A stretch of DNA of 64,000 nucleotides from Bacillota bacterium (GTDB lineage: Bacteria; Bacillota_I; Bacilli_A; RFN20; CAG-288): contig JAEWSP010000001.1 of assembly GCA_023459795.1 (NCBI GenBank), positions 1 to 64,000 on the forward strand. The letters run 5' to 3'. Below, in pieces: positions 1 through 8,720 of this stretch (position 1 is the first letter of the stretch; every line of letters starts with the position of its first letter). The translations under genes were made by a program, and so were the position numbers. The notes below the pieces were generated by a model. That model worked only from the letters and a program-made list of their open reading frames with translations. It made no database searches and was not told the origin of the DNA.

Positions 1-724
1 GCTGGATCTTGCCGTTGAAGCGGCTATGCCCGACGGCCTTGATGATGAGATCCTGCCTCTTCTCTCCGGAGAGCCTTCCGACCATCGTGATGACGTACTT
101 GTCCCTTAGCTCCTCGGGCTTCTCGGCCGGAACCGGATGGAACTTGCTGTCGACGCCGTTGGAGATGGCGAAGATGTCGTTCTTGTAGTGATGGGCGGCC
201 ATCTGGTCCTTCATCATCTCGCTAGGCGTATGGATGTTTCTGGTAAACCGGTAGGTCCACTTCCGGAAAAGATAATAAATCAGAGAGTTGACAGCCTTGG
301 AATGGCCGGTAAGGCTGGAGATATTGTAGGAGACATTCTCCGGCTGGAGATGCATAGCGCTGGTAACGGCAATGCCCATACCGGTTGCAATATGCCGGAC
401 GTGGTTCTCCATGGCGAAAGGAAGGAACAGATGGACAACATCCGTTCCCTTCAGGAAATCTTTTACCTTGGGGTAATCTTCCGGATGGAGCTTGGCCAAA
501 GTCATGCCGTTAGCAAAAACCAGGTTATCGAAAGGGCCGACACTCTGCCAGTCCGTCTTCAGGATCTTGAAGGCCGACATATTGCAGTCCGCATTCTTCG
601 GAACGAAGCAGATAAAGCGGACTTCGTTTCCAAGCTTGCGGAGGGAATCGGCGGAGCGGAGAGCCGTAACGGTTGTTCCGTTGTTCTTTAGTCCCAGCAT
701 ATCCATTACATAGGTGATTACCAT
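1..724 (-). CDS. Glycosyltransferase family 4, C-terminus cut by window edge
   Basis: Reading the minus strand from 724 gives MVITYVMDMLGLKNNGTT..., an N-terminal Rossmann half with a Gly-rich turn, then a ...VVHLFLP segment, HTPSEMM, ISNGVD and, close to the edge, MVGRLSGEKRQDLIIKA. The ISNGVD and VGRL...EKRQD blocks are hallmarks of GT-B family 4 retaining transferases, which move a sugar from a nucleotide donor to a lipid or glycan acceptor on the inner membrane face. A GT4 protein is usually 370-450 residues, so roughly the last 150 residues lie outside the window. The ATG at 724 is preferred over the one at 730 because AAAGGA then sits 7 bases upstream. It follows the RluA-like gene by 29 bases and is probably in the same transcript. 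The acceptor cannot be read; a glycolipid transferase is one possibility. Confidence 0.8.
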   Translation of the reverse strand, partial: MVITYVMDMLGLKNNGTTVTALRSADSLRKLGNEVRFICFVPKNADCNMSAFKILKTDWQSVGPFDNLVFANGMTLAKLHPEDYPKVKDFLKGTDVVHLFLPFAMENHVRHIATGMGIAVTSAMHLQPENVSYNISSLTGHSKAVNSLIYYLFRKWTYRFTRNIHTPSEMMKDQMAAHHYKNDIFAISNGVDSKFHPVPAEKPEELRDKYVITMVGRLSGEKRQDLIIKAVGHSRFNGKIQ

Positions 725-753
725 ACTCATTTCCTTTAACAGAAGAGAAACGG

Positions 754-1446
754 CTACTTGCTGTTCTTTTCTTCTTTCTTTCCGTCTTCTTTTTCTTCCT
801 CATCCTTTCCAAGCCATAACGGCTTGATAGAGAAAGAGCTTTGCCTCAATCCGATCCGCTCCGGGAAGTCGATCTCATATTCGTTGAGGAACATCCTAAG
901 GGAATCGTTATCCTTGGCATACTTCTTATCCCCGAGAAGCGTCAGTCCGAGAGTCTTCAGGGCAAGACGGATCTGATTCCTTCTTCCAGTCAGGATCTTG
1001 ATATCCAGGACCGTCCCCAGCTTGTTATGCTGATGGGCCTTGATCAAGGTGACGGCTTTCTTCCCTAGCTGAGGATCGGAAGTAACGTATACATTTCCGG
1101 ATTTTGGATCGAAAGCCAGGTATTCTTCTACCCGGAAGGTCTTTCCGTAAGGCACGGTTTCCTTGACGATAGCCTCATAGTAGCGGTTGACCTCTCCCGA
1201 CTCGAAGCAGTCCTGGAGCTCCTCCTTGAGTCCCGGGTTCTTCGCAAAAACAACGATACCGGAGGTATCGCGGTCGAGACGGTGGACAACAAACACCTTC
1301 TGGTGCTTGTTGTTCAGATAGTCCCTAACATAATGATAGAGGGTATGACGGTCATCTTTGTCCGTCGCAATCGTAAGAAGACCGGCATTCTTGGTGACAG
1401 CAACAAGGTCGCGGTCTTCGTACAGTACATTAAAAGAACGTTTCAC
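754..1446 (-). CDS. RluA-family rRNA/tRNA pseudouridine synthase
   Basis: About 230 residues. The signature HRLDRDTSG, with the catalytic Asp in RLD, marks the RluA/RluC/RluD family that isomerises uridine to pseudouridine in rRNA or tRNA. Other family blocks are VLYEDRDLVAVTKNAGL near the start and LLTGRRNQIRLAL in the second half. No S4 domain precedes the catalytic domain, so it is the short single-domain type. The reading frame is open further upstream into upp, but family alignment begins at VKRSFNVLYED, so a GTG at 1446 is chosen; no convincing ribosome site precedes it. The C-terminus ends in a very acidic/lysine-rich tail (about 20 residues of E, K and D), which may be flexible. It is transcribed divergently from upp. 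The exact target nucleotide cannot be assigned. Confidence 0.82.
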   Translation of the reverse strand: MKRSFNVLYEDRDLVAVTKNAGLLTIATDKDDRHTLYHYVRDYLNNKHQKVFVVHRLDRDTSGIVVFAKNPGLKEELQDCFESGEVNRYYEAIVKETVPYGKTFRVEEYLAFDPKSGNVYVTSDPQLGKKAVTLIKAHQHNKLGTVLDIKILTGRRNQIRLALKTLGLTLLGDKKYAKDNDSLRMFLNEYEIDFPERIGLRQSSFSIKPLWLGKDEEEKEDGKKEEKNSK

Positions 1447-1535
1447 AAATACTATTCTAAAGGAAAAGAAAAAAAAAGAATACGGTTTCGGAAACTTTCC
1501 GTCTCTAGAGCCTAGGAACAGGGGAGGGTTTTGGA

Positions 1536-1541
1536 TATAAT
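1536..1541 (+). promoter_or_regulatory. -10 box of upp
   Basis: A perfect TATAAT lies 37 bases ahead of the upp ATG. No good -35 is seen at 17 bases. Transcription would start near 1548, exactly where the leader hairpin begins. Confidence 0.6.
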
Positions 1542-1547
1542 AGATTC

Positions 1548-1575
1548 CTAAGAGCGTAAAAGAGGAGGCTCTTAG
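1548..1575 (+). promoter_or_regulatory. upp leader hairpin with the ribosome site in its loop
   Basis: CTAAGAGC (1548-1555) and GCTCTTAG (1568-1575) form a perfect 8-bp stem. The 12-base loop contains GAGGAG, the ribosome binding site. The stem starts at the predicted transcription start, so the whole 5' UTR is little more than this hairpin. It may stabilise the message or present the ribosome site; a regulatory ligand is not implied. Confidence 0.55.
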
Positions 1576-1578
1576 AAT

Positions 1579-2241
1579 ATGGAAAAAATCGATGTAACGA
1601 AGTTCAAGAATCTCACCGTCCTGAACCATCCACTCCTGACCCATAAGATTTCGATCTTAAGAGACAAGAACACTGGTACGAACGAATTCCGCCAGGTCGT
1701 CAAGGAAATTGCCTTGATGGAAGGTTATGAAGCTCTCCGTGATTTACCGACTGAAAAGGTCCATATTCAGACTCCTATCGAAGAAGCTGATGTGACGATG
1801 GTTTCGGGAAAGAAGCTCTGCTTCGTTCCGATCCTCCGTGCCGGACTTGGCATGGTTGACGGACTTGTCGAGCTTGTCCCATCCGCCAAGGTCGGCCATA
1901 TCGGCCTCTACCGCGACGAGAAGACCCACGAACCCCACGAATATTACTGCAAGCTGCCTTATGACATCGCCGACCGCGAGATCTACATCTGCGATCCGAT
2001 GCTTGCCACCGGCGGTTCCGGCATCGATGCCGTCAAGATGCTGAAGACCCATGGCGCCAAGGAACAGAATATGCACTTCATCTGCATCATCGCTGCTCCG
2101 GAAGGCATCAAGGCTTTCTGCGAAGCCTGCCCGGATGTCCCGGTCATCGCCGGCAACGTCGATCGCTGCCTCAACGAGAACGCCTACATCTGCCCTGGAC
2201 TCGGAGATGCCGGAGACAGAATCTTCGGAACCGTCAAGTAA
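1579..2241 (+). CDS. upp: Uracil phosphoribosyltransferase
   Basis: 220 residues. Makes UMP from uracil and PRPP in pyrimidine salvage in the cytoplasm. The PRPP loop [10 protein letters not shown] is present at about residues 139-148, and the C-terminal uracil-binding signature [13 protein letters not shown] closes the protein. The N-terminal [25 protein letters not shown] is typical of Upp. The family is usually about 209 residues, so this is full length. The ATG lies 11 bases after GAGGAGG. A strong terminator follows directly, so it is monocistronic. With the BMP-type nucleoside importer nearby it points to active base salvage. Confidence 0.97.
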   Translation: MEKIDVTKFKNLTVLNHPLLTHKISILRDKNTGTNEFRQVVKEIALMEGYEALRDLPTEKVHIQTPIEEADVTMVSGKKLCFVPILRAGLGMVDGLVELVPSAKVGHIGLYRDEKTHEPHEYYCKLPYDIADREIYICDPMLATGGSGIDAVKMLKTHGAKEQNMHFICIIAAPEGIKAFCEACPDVPVIAGNVDRCLNENAYICPGLGDAGDRIFGTVK

Positions 2242-2257
2242 ACCTTAAGAAGCAACC

Positions 2258-2284
2258 GCCTCTCCTTCGGGAGAGGCTTTTTTT
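2258..2284 (+). terminator. Intrinsic terminator of upp
   Basis: GCCTCTCC-TTCG-GGAGAGGC, an 8-bp stem with a UUCG tetraloop, followed by seven T. Confidence 0.93.
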
Positions 2285-2290
2285 CAAGAA

Positions 2291-2328
2291 AAGAAAAACT
2301 AAAAGACTGCCCGGTTTCCCAGGCAGTC
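2291..2328 (-). terminator. Intrinsic terminator of the GH3 gene
   Basis: On the minus strand GACTGCC and GGCAGTC pair around a 10-base loop (with extra CCGG pairing inside), followed by TTTTAGTTTTT. Confidence 0.85.
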
Positions 2329-2341
2329 CTCTTTTCTACTT

Positions 2342-5300
2342 CTACTTTTCTTCCTTCTGCTTCTTCTCCTTGTACTTGTTCGGGTTCTTATGGAAATCGA
2401 TATAGCGGTAGATAGTGAATCCGGCACCGGTTGCGGCAAGGATAGCGAAGAGGGCAGTAAGCCAGTTGAAGAGAACTCTCCACGGAGCCAGGTCACGATA
2501 GGAAGTGGAGCCCGGAGCAATATGGTTGAAGGCATTGGAATTAACGGTCGTATAGCACATATTCTTGATAGCTGTCCTGAAGGCATGCTTAGCCGTATTG
2601 GAAGTCGTATCGGCAAAGACTGCGGAGAAGGCCGGAATCTTTCCGCCCCAGTTGGCGTTGAGAAGGAAGTCGTTACCGGCACGGACCATAGCATCTTTGT
2701 TGACGGCAGGTCCGAAGTCCGTAATGACCATGCCTTCAAAGCCCCATTCATCACGGAGAACCGTGTTGGTAAGGGCATAGTTAGAAGAGCACATCGTCGT
2801 TCCGATCATCGTGAAGGAAGTCATGACAGCAGTGGCAGCCCGCATAACCTTCGTAGATTTCGTTCCCTTGCTGTCGGAAGTATACTTCAGAGTACCTCTA
2901 GCTTCCTTGACCGCAATCTCAAACGGCTTCAGATAGACTTCCCGGATAGCCTGTTCGTTGGCCCACATGGAGCCGAGCATTCTATGGGTTTCCTGCTCGT
3001 TCATTGCGAAATGCTTGATGTAGGCATAGCAGCCTTCGTCATAGGATCCCGAGAGGACGGAAGAAGAGATCTTACCGGTCAGCACTCCGTCCTCGGAGTA
3101 GTATTCGAAGTTTCTTCCGCCGAAAGGAGAGCGATGCATGTCCATACCAGGCGCATACCATCCGCTTAAGCCATAGGTCAAAGCTTCCTGTCCGACAGCC
3201 TCGCCCATCTCCTTGGCGAGATCCTGGTTGAAGGAAGAAGCAATGATGACTTCGGAGCAATAGGCATTCATCAGGAATTCCGGATTCTGATCCATGAAAG
3301 TAGAGAAGCCGGCAGGTCCGTCGTAGTCTTTCGTCGAAATCTTTCCGACAGCAGTCAGTTCTCCGGTCTTATAAGCGCCATAGTAGAGAAGATCGACAAG
3401 CTGGCTCTGAACGGTGGAATCGGAATAATCGATCTGGTCAAGCAGGGTGTCCCACTCCGGATCGTAGTAGCTCTTTCCGCGGAGGTTGGAGAGGGTATAG
3501 CCGGAATCCTTCACCGCGACCTCGGAATCGTCATAGACCTTGGAGGTAGAAACATTTCCAAGTTCTGCATTGGTCTTGACATCAAACCCAGCCTCGCTTA
3601 AGGATTTGTAGTTGGAAAGATAAGGCTCTGCAAGTTCCTTTGAAGAAGAAGAAGGAGCGGTCGGGAAAGTGCCAGAAAAGTTTGCTCTGGAAAGATTGGT
3701 GATAGAAGACTGGCTCATATAGTCGGTGGATTCCTGGAATTCATTGGTGGCTGCCTTATAAGTGGCATTGGCATCCGCCTGTGTCTTCTTAGGAGTAGCT
3801 TCCAGAGTTCCATCCGCGTTCAGGATAGACTGTGCATCCTTTTCGGATGGTCTCGGGTTGTTCGCAGAATAGACTTCGGTAGCAGAAACGCTCAGCGTCT
3901 TTGCATCATAGATATCGTGGGAATTTTTTCCGTCCGAGATAGTATAGGTTCCGTCTTCCAGGATATAGCATCCCTTGGTGCCGTCATTATTGTCGTGGCG
4001 GTAGGCATAGGAAGCCATCTCGTCTGCACCCCAGGAAAGGGTGACCTTCTCGCTCTCGCCGGCCTTCAGTTCCTTCGTCTTGCCGAAGTTGATCAGATTC
4101 TTGCTGGCCTTTTCGATTCCGTTCTGTTTGTCATATTCGGTAAAAGGGGCAGTGTAGTAAAGCTGGACGATATCTTTTCCGGCCGTCTTGCCGGTATTCG
4201 TGACAGTAACCTCGCAGGTAATCTCGTTCCCGTCCTTCTTGAGGGAATCGAACTTATGATCGAAAGTGGTGTAGCTGAGACCGTATCCGAACGGATAGAC
4301 GACAGATTTTGCATAGTCGATATATCCGGTCTCGGCCGCCGTCTCGTAGTACTTGTATCCGATGTAGATCCCTTCTTCGTATTCGAAGTATCCAGGAGCG
4401 GTCTTGGAACCGGTATTGCTATATGTAAAATCGCCGAAGTTCTGTACCGCCGGATCCTTGTAGAAATCCTCCGGATAGATATCCGCAGTCTTTCCGCTCG
4501 GGTTCACCTTCCCGCAGAGGATGTCGGCCATCGACTGGAAACCGGTCGATCCCGGACCTCCGACCCAAAGGATGGCATCGACCTGGTCGGATAATTCCCC
4601 GTCCTCAAGCTCTCCTAGCTCCATCGCATTGGAGGAGTTGATGACGACAACTACCTTGGAGCAGTTCTTCTTGGCGAACTTGATGGTATTCCGTTCATAG
4701 TCGGATAAAGCAAGCTGATGCTTGGTTCCGTCCTTGAAGCCATCGCTCTTGATATCCTGTCCTTCTCCGCCTGCGCGGGAAAGGATGATGATTCCGGTCG
4801 TATTGGAGCAGGAGGCTTCCGAACCCGTATAGATGGATGGATCGATTACGCTGATGGTATTCTTTCCGCCGAAGCTTGTAGCAATCGGAGTAGTTCCGTC
4901 TGCTGCTTCCAGTTCGATAAGGGTAGCACCTTCCGTCTTGCTCTCGATTGCCGAATTGATCGTGAAATCCGAGGCCAGGCCTTCCTTCGGGGTAACAATA
5001 TAGTCTTCGCCAGCCTTGACGGTTCCGCTTCCGGATCCGCCGTAGACAGGAGACTTATAGCCTGCACCAAACGGAGAGACAGAAGACTTCTCCGCAAGAG
5101 GAAGGGCAGAATCCTTGTTCTTCAGAAGAACAAAGCCCTCATCGCAGATCTTCTCAGTCATCGAGGCACCGGCAAGACGGGAATCGGTGGTCTTCTTGTA
5201 TTTGGCCGTGTTGTATTCGGTATCCCAGTTCTCGCTTCCTTCCGCCTTCTCGACATGGAGCTTTCCTAGGCCCATAGCGGAGTCGATGGTGACATGGAAC

Positions 5301-5446
5301 ATATCCCCGCAGATAGGGAGAGCAATAGCAAGGGCTAAAGACAGAGTCGAAAGCGGAACGAAAATAGCAGCAAACTTCTCGGGACGCATCTTCTTTTTCT
5401 TCGTCTTAACACTACCTTTCTCTGCTTCCTTCTTCGTTTCATCCAT
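2342..5446 (-). CDS. Membrane-tethered GH3 beta-glucosidase with swapped domain order
   Basis: 1034 residues. The usual order of family GH3 (TIM barrel first, alpha/beta sandwich second) is reversed. The sandwich domain comes first (ICDEGFVLLKNKDSALPL, about 95; ISRAGGEGQD with the probable acid/base Glu, about 230), then a fibronectin-III-like part (YPFGYGLSYTTFDHKF, about 385), then the TIM barrel (DYDGPAGFSTF, about 700; YIKHFAMNEQE, about 815; GMVITDFG with the probable nucleophile Asp, about 920). This reversed order is known from Ruminococcus albus and Butyrivibrio beta-glucosidases. A hydrophobic helix at about 28-52 and another at about 990-1012, the latter followed by a Lys-rich tail, should hold the enzyme on the outer membrane face by both ends. 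Likely activity: release of glucose (or xylose) from beta-glycosides. GGAGG lies 9 bases before the ATG. A LytTR two-component pair lies upstream. Confidence 0.9.
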   Translation of the reverse strand: MDETKKEAEKGSVKTKKKKMRPEKFAAIFVPLSTLSLALAIALPICGDMFHVTIDSAMGLGKLHVEKAEGSENWDTEYNTAKYKKTTDSRLAGASMTEKICDEGFVLLKNKDSALPLAEKSSVSPFGAGYKSPVYGGSGSGTVKAGEDYIVTPKEGLASDFTINSAIESKTEGATLIELEAADGTTPIATSFGGKNTISVIDPSIYTGSEASCSNTTGIIILSRAGGEGQDIKSDGFKDGTKHQLALSDYERNTIKFAKKNCSKVVVVINSSNAMELGELEDGELSDQVDAILWVGGPGSTGFQSMADILCGKVNPSGKTADIYPEDFYKDPAVQNFGDFTYSNTGSKTAPGYFEYEEGIYIGYKYYETAAETGYIDYAKSVVYPFGYGLSYTTFDHKFDSLKKDGNEITCEVTVTNTGKTAGKDIVQLYYTAPFTEYDKQNGIEKASKNLINFGKTKELKAGESEKVTLSWGADEMASYAYRHDNNDGTKGCYILEDGTYTISDGKNSHDIYDAKTLSVSATEVYSANNPRPSEKDAQSILNADGTLEATPKKTQADANATYKAATNEFQESTDYMSQSSITNLSRANFSGTFPTAPSSSSKELAEPYLSNYKSLSEAGFDVKTNAELGNVSTSKVYDDSEVAVKDSGYTLSNLRGKSYYDPEWDTLLDQIDYSDSTVQSQLVDLLYYGAYKTGELTAVGKISTKDYDGPAGFSTFMDQNPEFLMNAYCSEVIIASSFNQDLAKEMGEAVGQEALTYGLSGWYAPGMDMHRSPFGGRNFEYYSEDGVLTGKISSSVLSGSYDEGCYAYIKHFAMNEQETHRMLGSMWANEQAIREVYLKPFEIAVKEARGTLKYTSDSKGTKSTKVMRAATAVMTSFTMIGTTMCSSNYALTNTVLRDEWGFEGMVITDFGPAVNKDAMVRAGNDFLLNANWGGKIPAFSAVFADTTSNTAKHAFRTAIKNMCYTTVNSNAFNHIAPGSTSYRDLAPWRVLFNWLTALFAILAATGAGFTIYRYIDFHKNPNKYKEKKQKEEK

Positions 5447-5520
5447 AGGTGTTTTCCTCCTTCAGGGCAAGGGAATCATGCCTTACTCCTGTAAGCGGTA
5501 ACATCCTAGATGAAGGAATC

Positions 5521-5561
5521 AAAAAAAGGCGTCTTCCGCCTTAACTAGGCTGGAAAACGCC
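5521..5561 (-). terminator. Terminator behind the sensor kinase gene
   Basis: On the minus strand GGCGTTTTCC pairs with GGAAGACGCC (one G-U pair), with an inner AGCC/GGC pairing, and is followed by seven T. It separates the two-component operon from the GH3 gene downstream. Confidence 0.88.
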
Positions 5562-5576
5562 GTATTTGGCATCTCC

Positions 5577-6860
5577 TTATTGCGCCATCGGAATCATGAT
5601 ATTCAGCTTGAATAAACCGTTTTCCTGTTGGAAATTGGCCTTTCCTCCGTATTTTTCGACAATATAGCAGATAGATTTCGATCCATATCCATGCAGATCG
5701 TTCTTGTCCTTGTCCGTCTGCGGAAGGCCGTTAGCAAAGGTGACGGCAGAAGAGGAGGGATTATCGAAATGGATAAGAAGGAAACCGTTTTTCTCCCTGA
5801 CGTTGATGGTGATGTTCCTCTTCTCTTCCGGTTCCTTAAGGACAGCCTCGATACCATTGTCTATAGCATTCGAGAACAAAGAGAAGATATCGGAATCGCT
5901 GAGGAAGGAGAGCTTCTCTCCGTCCGCCATGCAGGACAAAGTGATTCCTTTCTCGGCACAGTACAGGGAACGGACGGAGAGAACGGAATCCAGAGCCTGG
6001 GAGGAAGTCTTCAGGGAGGTGTTGAAGATATGGGCATCCTTCTCGAGTTCCGCAAGGGACTTCTGTATCTCTTCGGAGTCTGTCTTTTCCTTGATGGCAC
6101 GGATCTGATGCCTAAGATCGTGGATCTTCATGCTGAGAAGTTCGTAGTTCTTCTGGTAACGGAGGTTTCCTTCGTTCTCTGTTTTCAAGATAGTCTCCAG
6201 TTTCCCGTTCTCGGAATGGAGGTAGGTGGTGTTGAAGACATTGAACTGCAGAAGCATGGAAAGACCGCAGCTGATGATGGCATAGATCCTCAGGGAGATG
6301 CTGTCATCCCCGGAGCCGAGAGTCGCATACATGCTAAGGACATAGACGATGCCAAGAATTATGCAAAGAATTGCCAGGAAAAGAACGTTGCTCATTATAT
6401 CGGCATACCGGGATTTGATAAGACGGGCAAAAGCAAAATAGAAGAGACAGTAAGTGACAAGGTAGGGAACTAAGAAAACAGTCCAGCGGAGGACAAGGTT
6501 TTCCGGTTCCCCGGCCGAAAGATAGATCAGATTGATCAGGTTGTCCGTCAGATTCTGGATGGAATAGGCAGCAACCGTGAAGAAGAGAGCTTCCTTCCAG
6601 GAGATACGGAAGATGAAGAAGAGGAAGAGGAAGACAGTCAGAAGATCCAGCAGGAAGTAACAGTAGAACCAGGATTCTATCTTCATGTTTTCGGAGTAGT
6701 TCGTTATCAGCAGATTCAGAACAAAGAAAAGAAGAAGGGCGATAGGAAGACGGTAGGCAAAACCTTTTCTTTTTTCTTTCTTCAGAACGAAGAGAGATGC
6801 TGCGAGAAGAAGCGGCAGGACGAAACGGATGAAGCAGTATCCAACCAAAGACCAATTCAT
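5577..6860 (-). CDS. GHKL-family sensor histidine kinase (AgrC/VirS-like)
   Basis: 427 residues. The first ~205 residues form six or seven hydrophobic helices and no large extracellular domain. A linker follows, then the phosphorylation helix with MKIHDLRHQ (the probable phospho-His at about 247), and a GHKL ATPase domain with the N box LFSNAIDNGIEAV (about 335) and the G box HGYGSKS near the C-terminus. This layout is that of AgrC-type kinases, which in other Firmicutes sense secreted peptides. It overlaps the response regulator gene upstream by 4 bases (ATGA), so the two are co-translated. No agrB or agrD gene is visible, so the signal is unknown; the GH3 gene immediately downstream could be a target but has its own terminator-separated unit. 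Confidence 0.88.
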   Translation of the reverse strand: MNWSLVGYCFIRFVLPLLLAASLFVLKKEKRKGFAYRLPIALLLFFVLNLLITNYSENMKIESWFYCYFLLDLLTVFLFLFFIFRISWKEALFFTVAAYSIQNLTDNLINLIYLSAGEPENLVLRWTVFLVPYLVTYCLFYFAFARLIKSRYADIMSNVLFLAILCIILGIVYVLSMYATLGSGDDSISLRIYAIISCGLSMLLQFNVFNTTYLHSENGKLETILKTENEGNLRYQKNYELLSMKIHDLRHQIRAIKEKTDSEEIQKSLAELEKDAHIFNTSLKTSSQALDSVLSVRSLYCAEKGITLSCMADGEKLSFLSDSDIFSLFSNAIDNGIEAVLKEPEEKRNITINVREKNGFLLIHFDNPSSSAVTFANGLPQTDKDKNDLHGYGSKSICYIVEKYGGKANFQQENGLFKLNIMIPMAQ

Positions 6861-7567
6861 AGGTATTCCCCCGCAAACCGAACAAAGGCATCCTTGAATT
6901 CGGCTTTCTTTCCCCGGCTCATAGCCAGCATCTCCTTCCCTACCATGATGGAATCCTTCCCGATGCTGACAACGTGCCTTAGGTTAACAAGATAGCAGTT
7001 GTTGCATTTAGAGAAGCCTTTTTGGGATAGTTTCTTCTCTTCTTCGGCTAGAGAGGATCTCCTGGACCTATAGACTTTCTCGGAGACATGGTAGAAAAGA
7101 TAATGATCCCGGACTTCGATATACTGAAGGGAAGGAATCGGAATACGGACGACTTCCTCGTCCGTATTGACAAGCAGGAAGGAATCCAGAATAAGGGAAA
7201 GCTTCTTGATTGCTTTGTCGAGAAGCTCCTCTATCACGAAGTAGGTGACCGGTTTGAGGGCATATCCGATAGCATCCGCTTCATATCCTTTTACCGCATA
7301 CTGAGCAGATTTCGAGACAAAGATGATCTGGACCCGCTTATCCGAGTCCCGGATTTTCTTAGCCGCTTCCATTCCATCCATAAGGGGCATTTCGATGTCC
7401 GTAAAGACGATATCGAACCCGGTTTCATAGTGGCCATAGAACTTCAGCCCGTCCGGGAAAGACGATACAGAAAAGGAGGCCTGATGCTCCTTCTCGTACT
7501 TTCCGAGAAGGGCAAGAAGCGCATTCCTGTCTTCTATGCTGTCTTCGACAATTGCTATCTTGTACAT
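6857..7567 (-). CDS. LytTR-family response regulator
   Basis: 236 residues. Receiver domain at about 1-120 with acidic pocket (VEDS, residues 7-10), phospho-acceptor Asp57 in VFTDIEMP, and the conserved Lys of the YALKPV motif near 107. The LytTR DNA-binding domain covers about 140-236 (IPSLQYIEVRDHYLFYH, KCNNCYLVNLRHV). These regulators bind direct repeats near promoters and act on virulence, competence or surface genes. It is the first gene of a two-gene operon with the kinase that follows. Both domains are complete. Confidence 0.92.
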   Translation of the reverse strand: MYKIAIVEDSIEDRNALLALLGKYEKEHQASFSVSSFPDGLKFYGHYETGFDIVFTDIEMPLMDGMEAAKKIRDSDKRVQIIFVSKSAQYAVKGYEADAIGYALKPVTYFVIEELLDKAIKKLSLILDSFLLVNTDEEVVRIPIPSLQYIEVRDHYLFYHVSEKVYRSRRSSLAEEEKKLSQKGFSKCNNCYLVNLRHVVSIGKDSIMVGKEMLAMSRGKKAEFKDAFVRFAGEYL

Positions 7568-7582
7568 ACTTTTTCCACTCTC

Positions 7583-7611
7583 AATATAGAGCGGACAGGA
7601 AGGAAAAACAA
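7583..7611 (-). promoter_or_regulatory. Promoter of the LytTR two-component operon
   Basis: On the minus strand TTGTTT, 17 bases, TATATT; the start would lie about 10 bases ahead of the regulator's ATG, giving a very short leader with only a weak GTGGA ribosome site. Confidence 0.6.
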
Positions 7612-7713
7612 GAAGAAGGGGTTTCGAGAGGGAAGAAGGAAACGGCTAGAATCTATTATCGATTTTTCTTGCTTGGCGGAAATTGCTTCCTTGTTTTTCC
7701 AAAAAGGAATATG

Positions 7714-7734
7714 AAAAAGCCGCCTTTCGGCGGC
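7714..7734 (-). terminator. Terminator of the nucleoside importer operon
   Basis: GCCGCC-GAAA-GGCGGC on the minus strand followed by five T; a GNRA loop. The plus strand also has TTTT, so it may work both ways. Confidence 0.88.
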
Positions 7735-7738
7735 TTTT

Positions 7739-8719
7739 CTATCTGTCTTCTCGGAAGTAGTTGAGACCCAGGCTTTCCGGCGGCTGGTTCTCTTTCTTCT
7801 TCTTGAGGGAGCTAACGATAAGAACGATGATGGTGACCAGATACGGAAGCATCTGGAAGATTTCCGTCATTCCGACGAATCCCATGTTCGGAATCAGTCC
7901 CGGAAGGAAGTTGTAGGCCCAGAAGAGGAATCCGAAGAGAGGTGCGGCCCAGATGAGGTGGCGCGGACGCCACAGAGCGAAGATGACAAGTGCGATGGCA
8001 AGCCAGCCCAAGGCTTCGATGTTGTTGTTCGTCGACCAGGTTCCACCGGAATACTGGAAGACGTACACAAGCCCGGCAAGTCCGCAGAGAGAGCAACCAA
8101 CCGTCGTCGTCAGGTACTTATACTTGAGGACGTTGATGCCGACGGCATCGGCACCAGCCGGCGATTCTCCGACAGCCCTCAGATTCAGTCCGGCTCTCGT
8201 CTTGTTCAGGAAGAGAGCGGTCAGAATGAGGATTGCCAGAGTGACATAAGTCATGAATCCGTAACCGAAGAAGAGAGGGCCGACGACCGGAATCGACTTC
8301 AGGCCCGGAATACCGGCATTGAAGTTCGCCCCGGCCATGGCAAGCTTGGGCTTGCCGTCGAAGATCGTGGAGAAGAACATACCGAATCCGGTTCCGAAGG
8401 CAGAGATAGCTAGACCCATGACGTTCTGGTTTGCTTTGAAGGTAGCGCAGAAGAGGGAATAAAGAAGTCCCAGCACTGCACCGACTGCAAGAGCAACTCC
8501 AATTCCGATAACAGCATCCAGGAAGCCGTTCGGATTCGGGGTGCTCTCATAGGCGCTGACAGCACCGAAGCTCAGGACTCCGGCAAGGTACATGGTGCCT
8601 GGAACACCGAGGTTCAGATGTCCGACCTTCTCATTGAGGCTCTCTCCGCAGGCAGCAATAGCCAGAATCGTTCCGTAGACAATAGCGGTTGTTATCCAAC
8701 CGATCAAGGAAGCTGCCAT
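7739..8719 (-). CDS. Nucleoside ABC importer permease 2 (NupQ/YufQ-like)
   Basis: 326 residues from the chosen ATG at 8719 (MAASLIGWITTAIVYG), which has GGAGG 9 bases upstream; a longer frame to 8752 would overlap the gene before. About eight to nine hydrophobic helices with the BPD_transp_2 features GESLNEKVGHLNLGVPGTMYLAG near the N-terminus and KYLTTTVGCSLCGLAGLVYV in the second half. Together with the preceding permease it forms the channel of a BMP-type importer for purine nucleosides or related compounds. The previous gene's stop is one base upstream, so the two are translationally coupled. It is the last gene of the operon. Confidence 0.9.
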   Translation of the reverse strand: MAASLIGWITTAIVYGTILAIAACGESLNEKVGHLNLGVPGTMYLAGVLSFGAVSAYESTPNPNGFLDAVIGIGVALAVGAVLGLLYSLFCATFKANQNVMGLAISAFGTGFGMFFSTIFDGKPKLAMAGANFNAGIPGLKSIPVVGPLFFGYGFMTYVTLAILILTALFLNKTRAGLNLRAVGESPAGADAVGINVLKYKYLTTTVGCSLCGLAGLVYVFQYSGGTWSTNNNIEALGWLAIALVIFALWRPRHLIWAAPLFGFLFWAYNFLPGLIPNMGFVGMTEIFQMLPYLVTIIVLIVSSLKKKKENQPPESLGLNYFREDR

Positions 8720-8720
8720 A

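Noticed and set aside
137..691. 184-codon plus-strand frame at the window start
   Set aside because: The minus strand here encodes a clear GT4 glycosyltransferase; the plus frame is its shadow.
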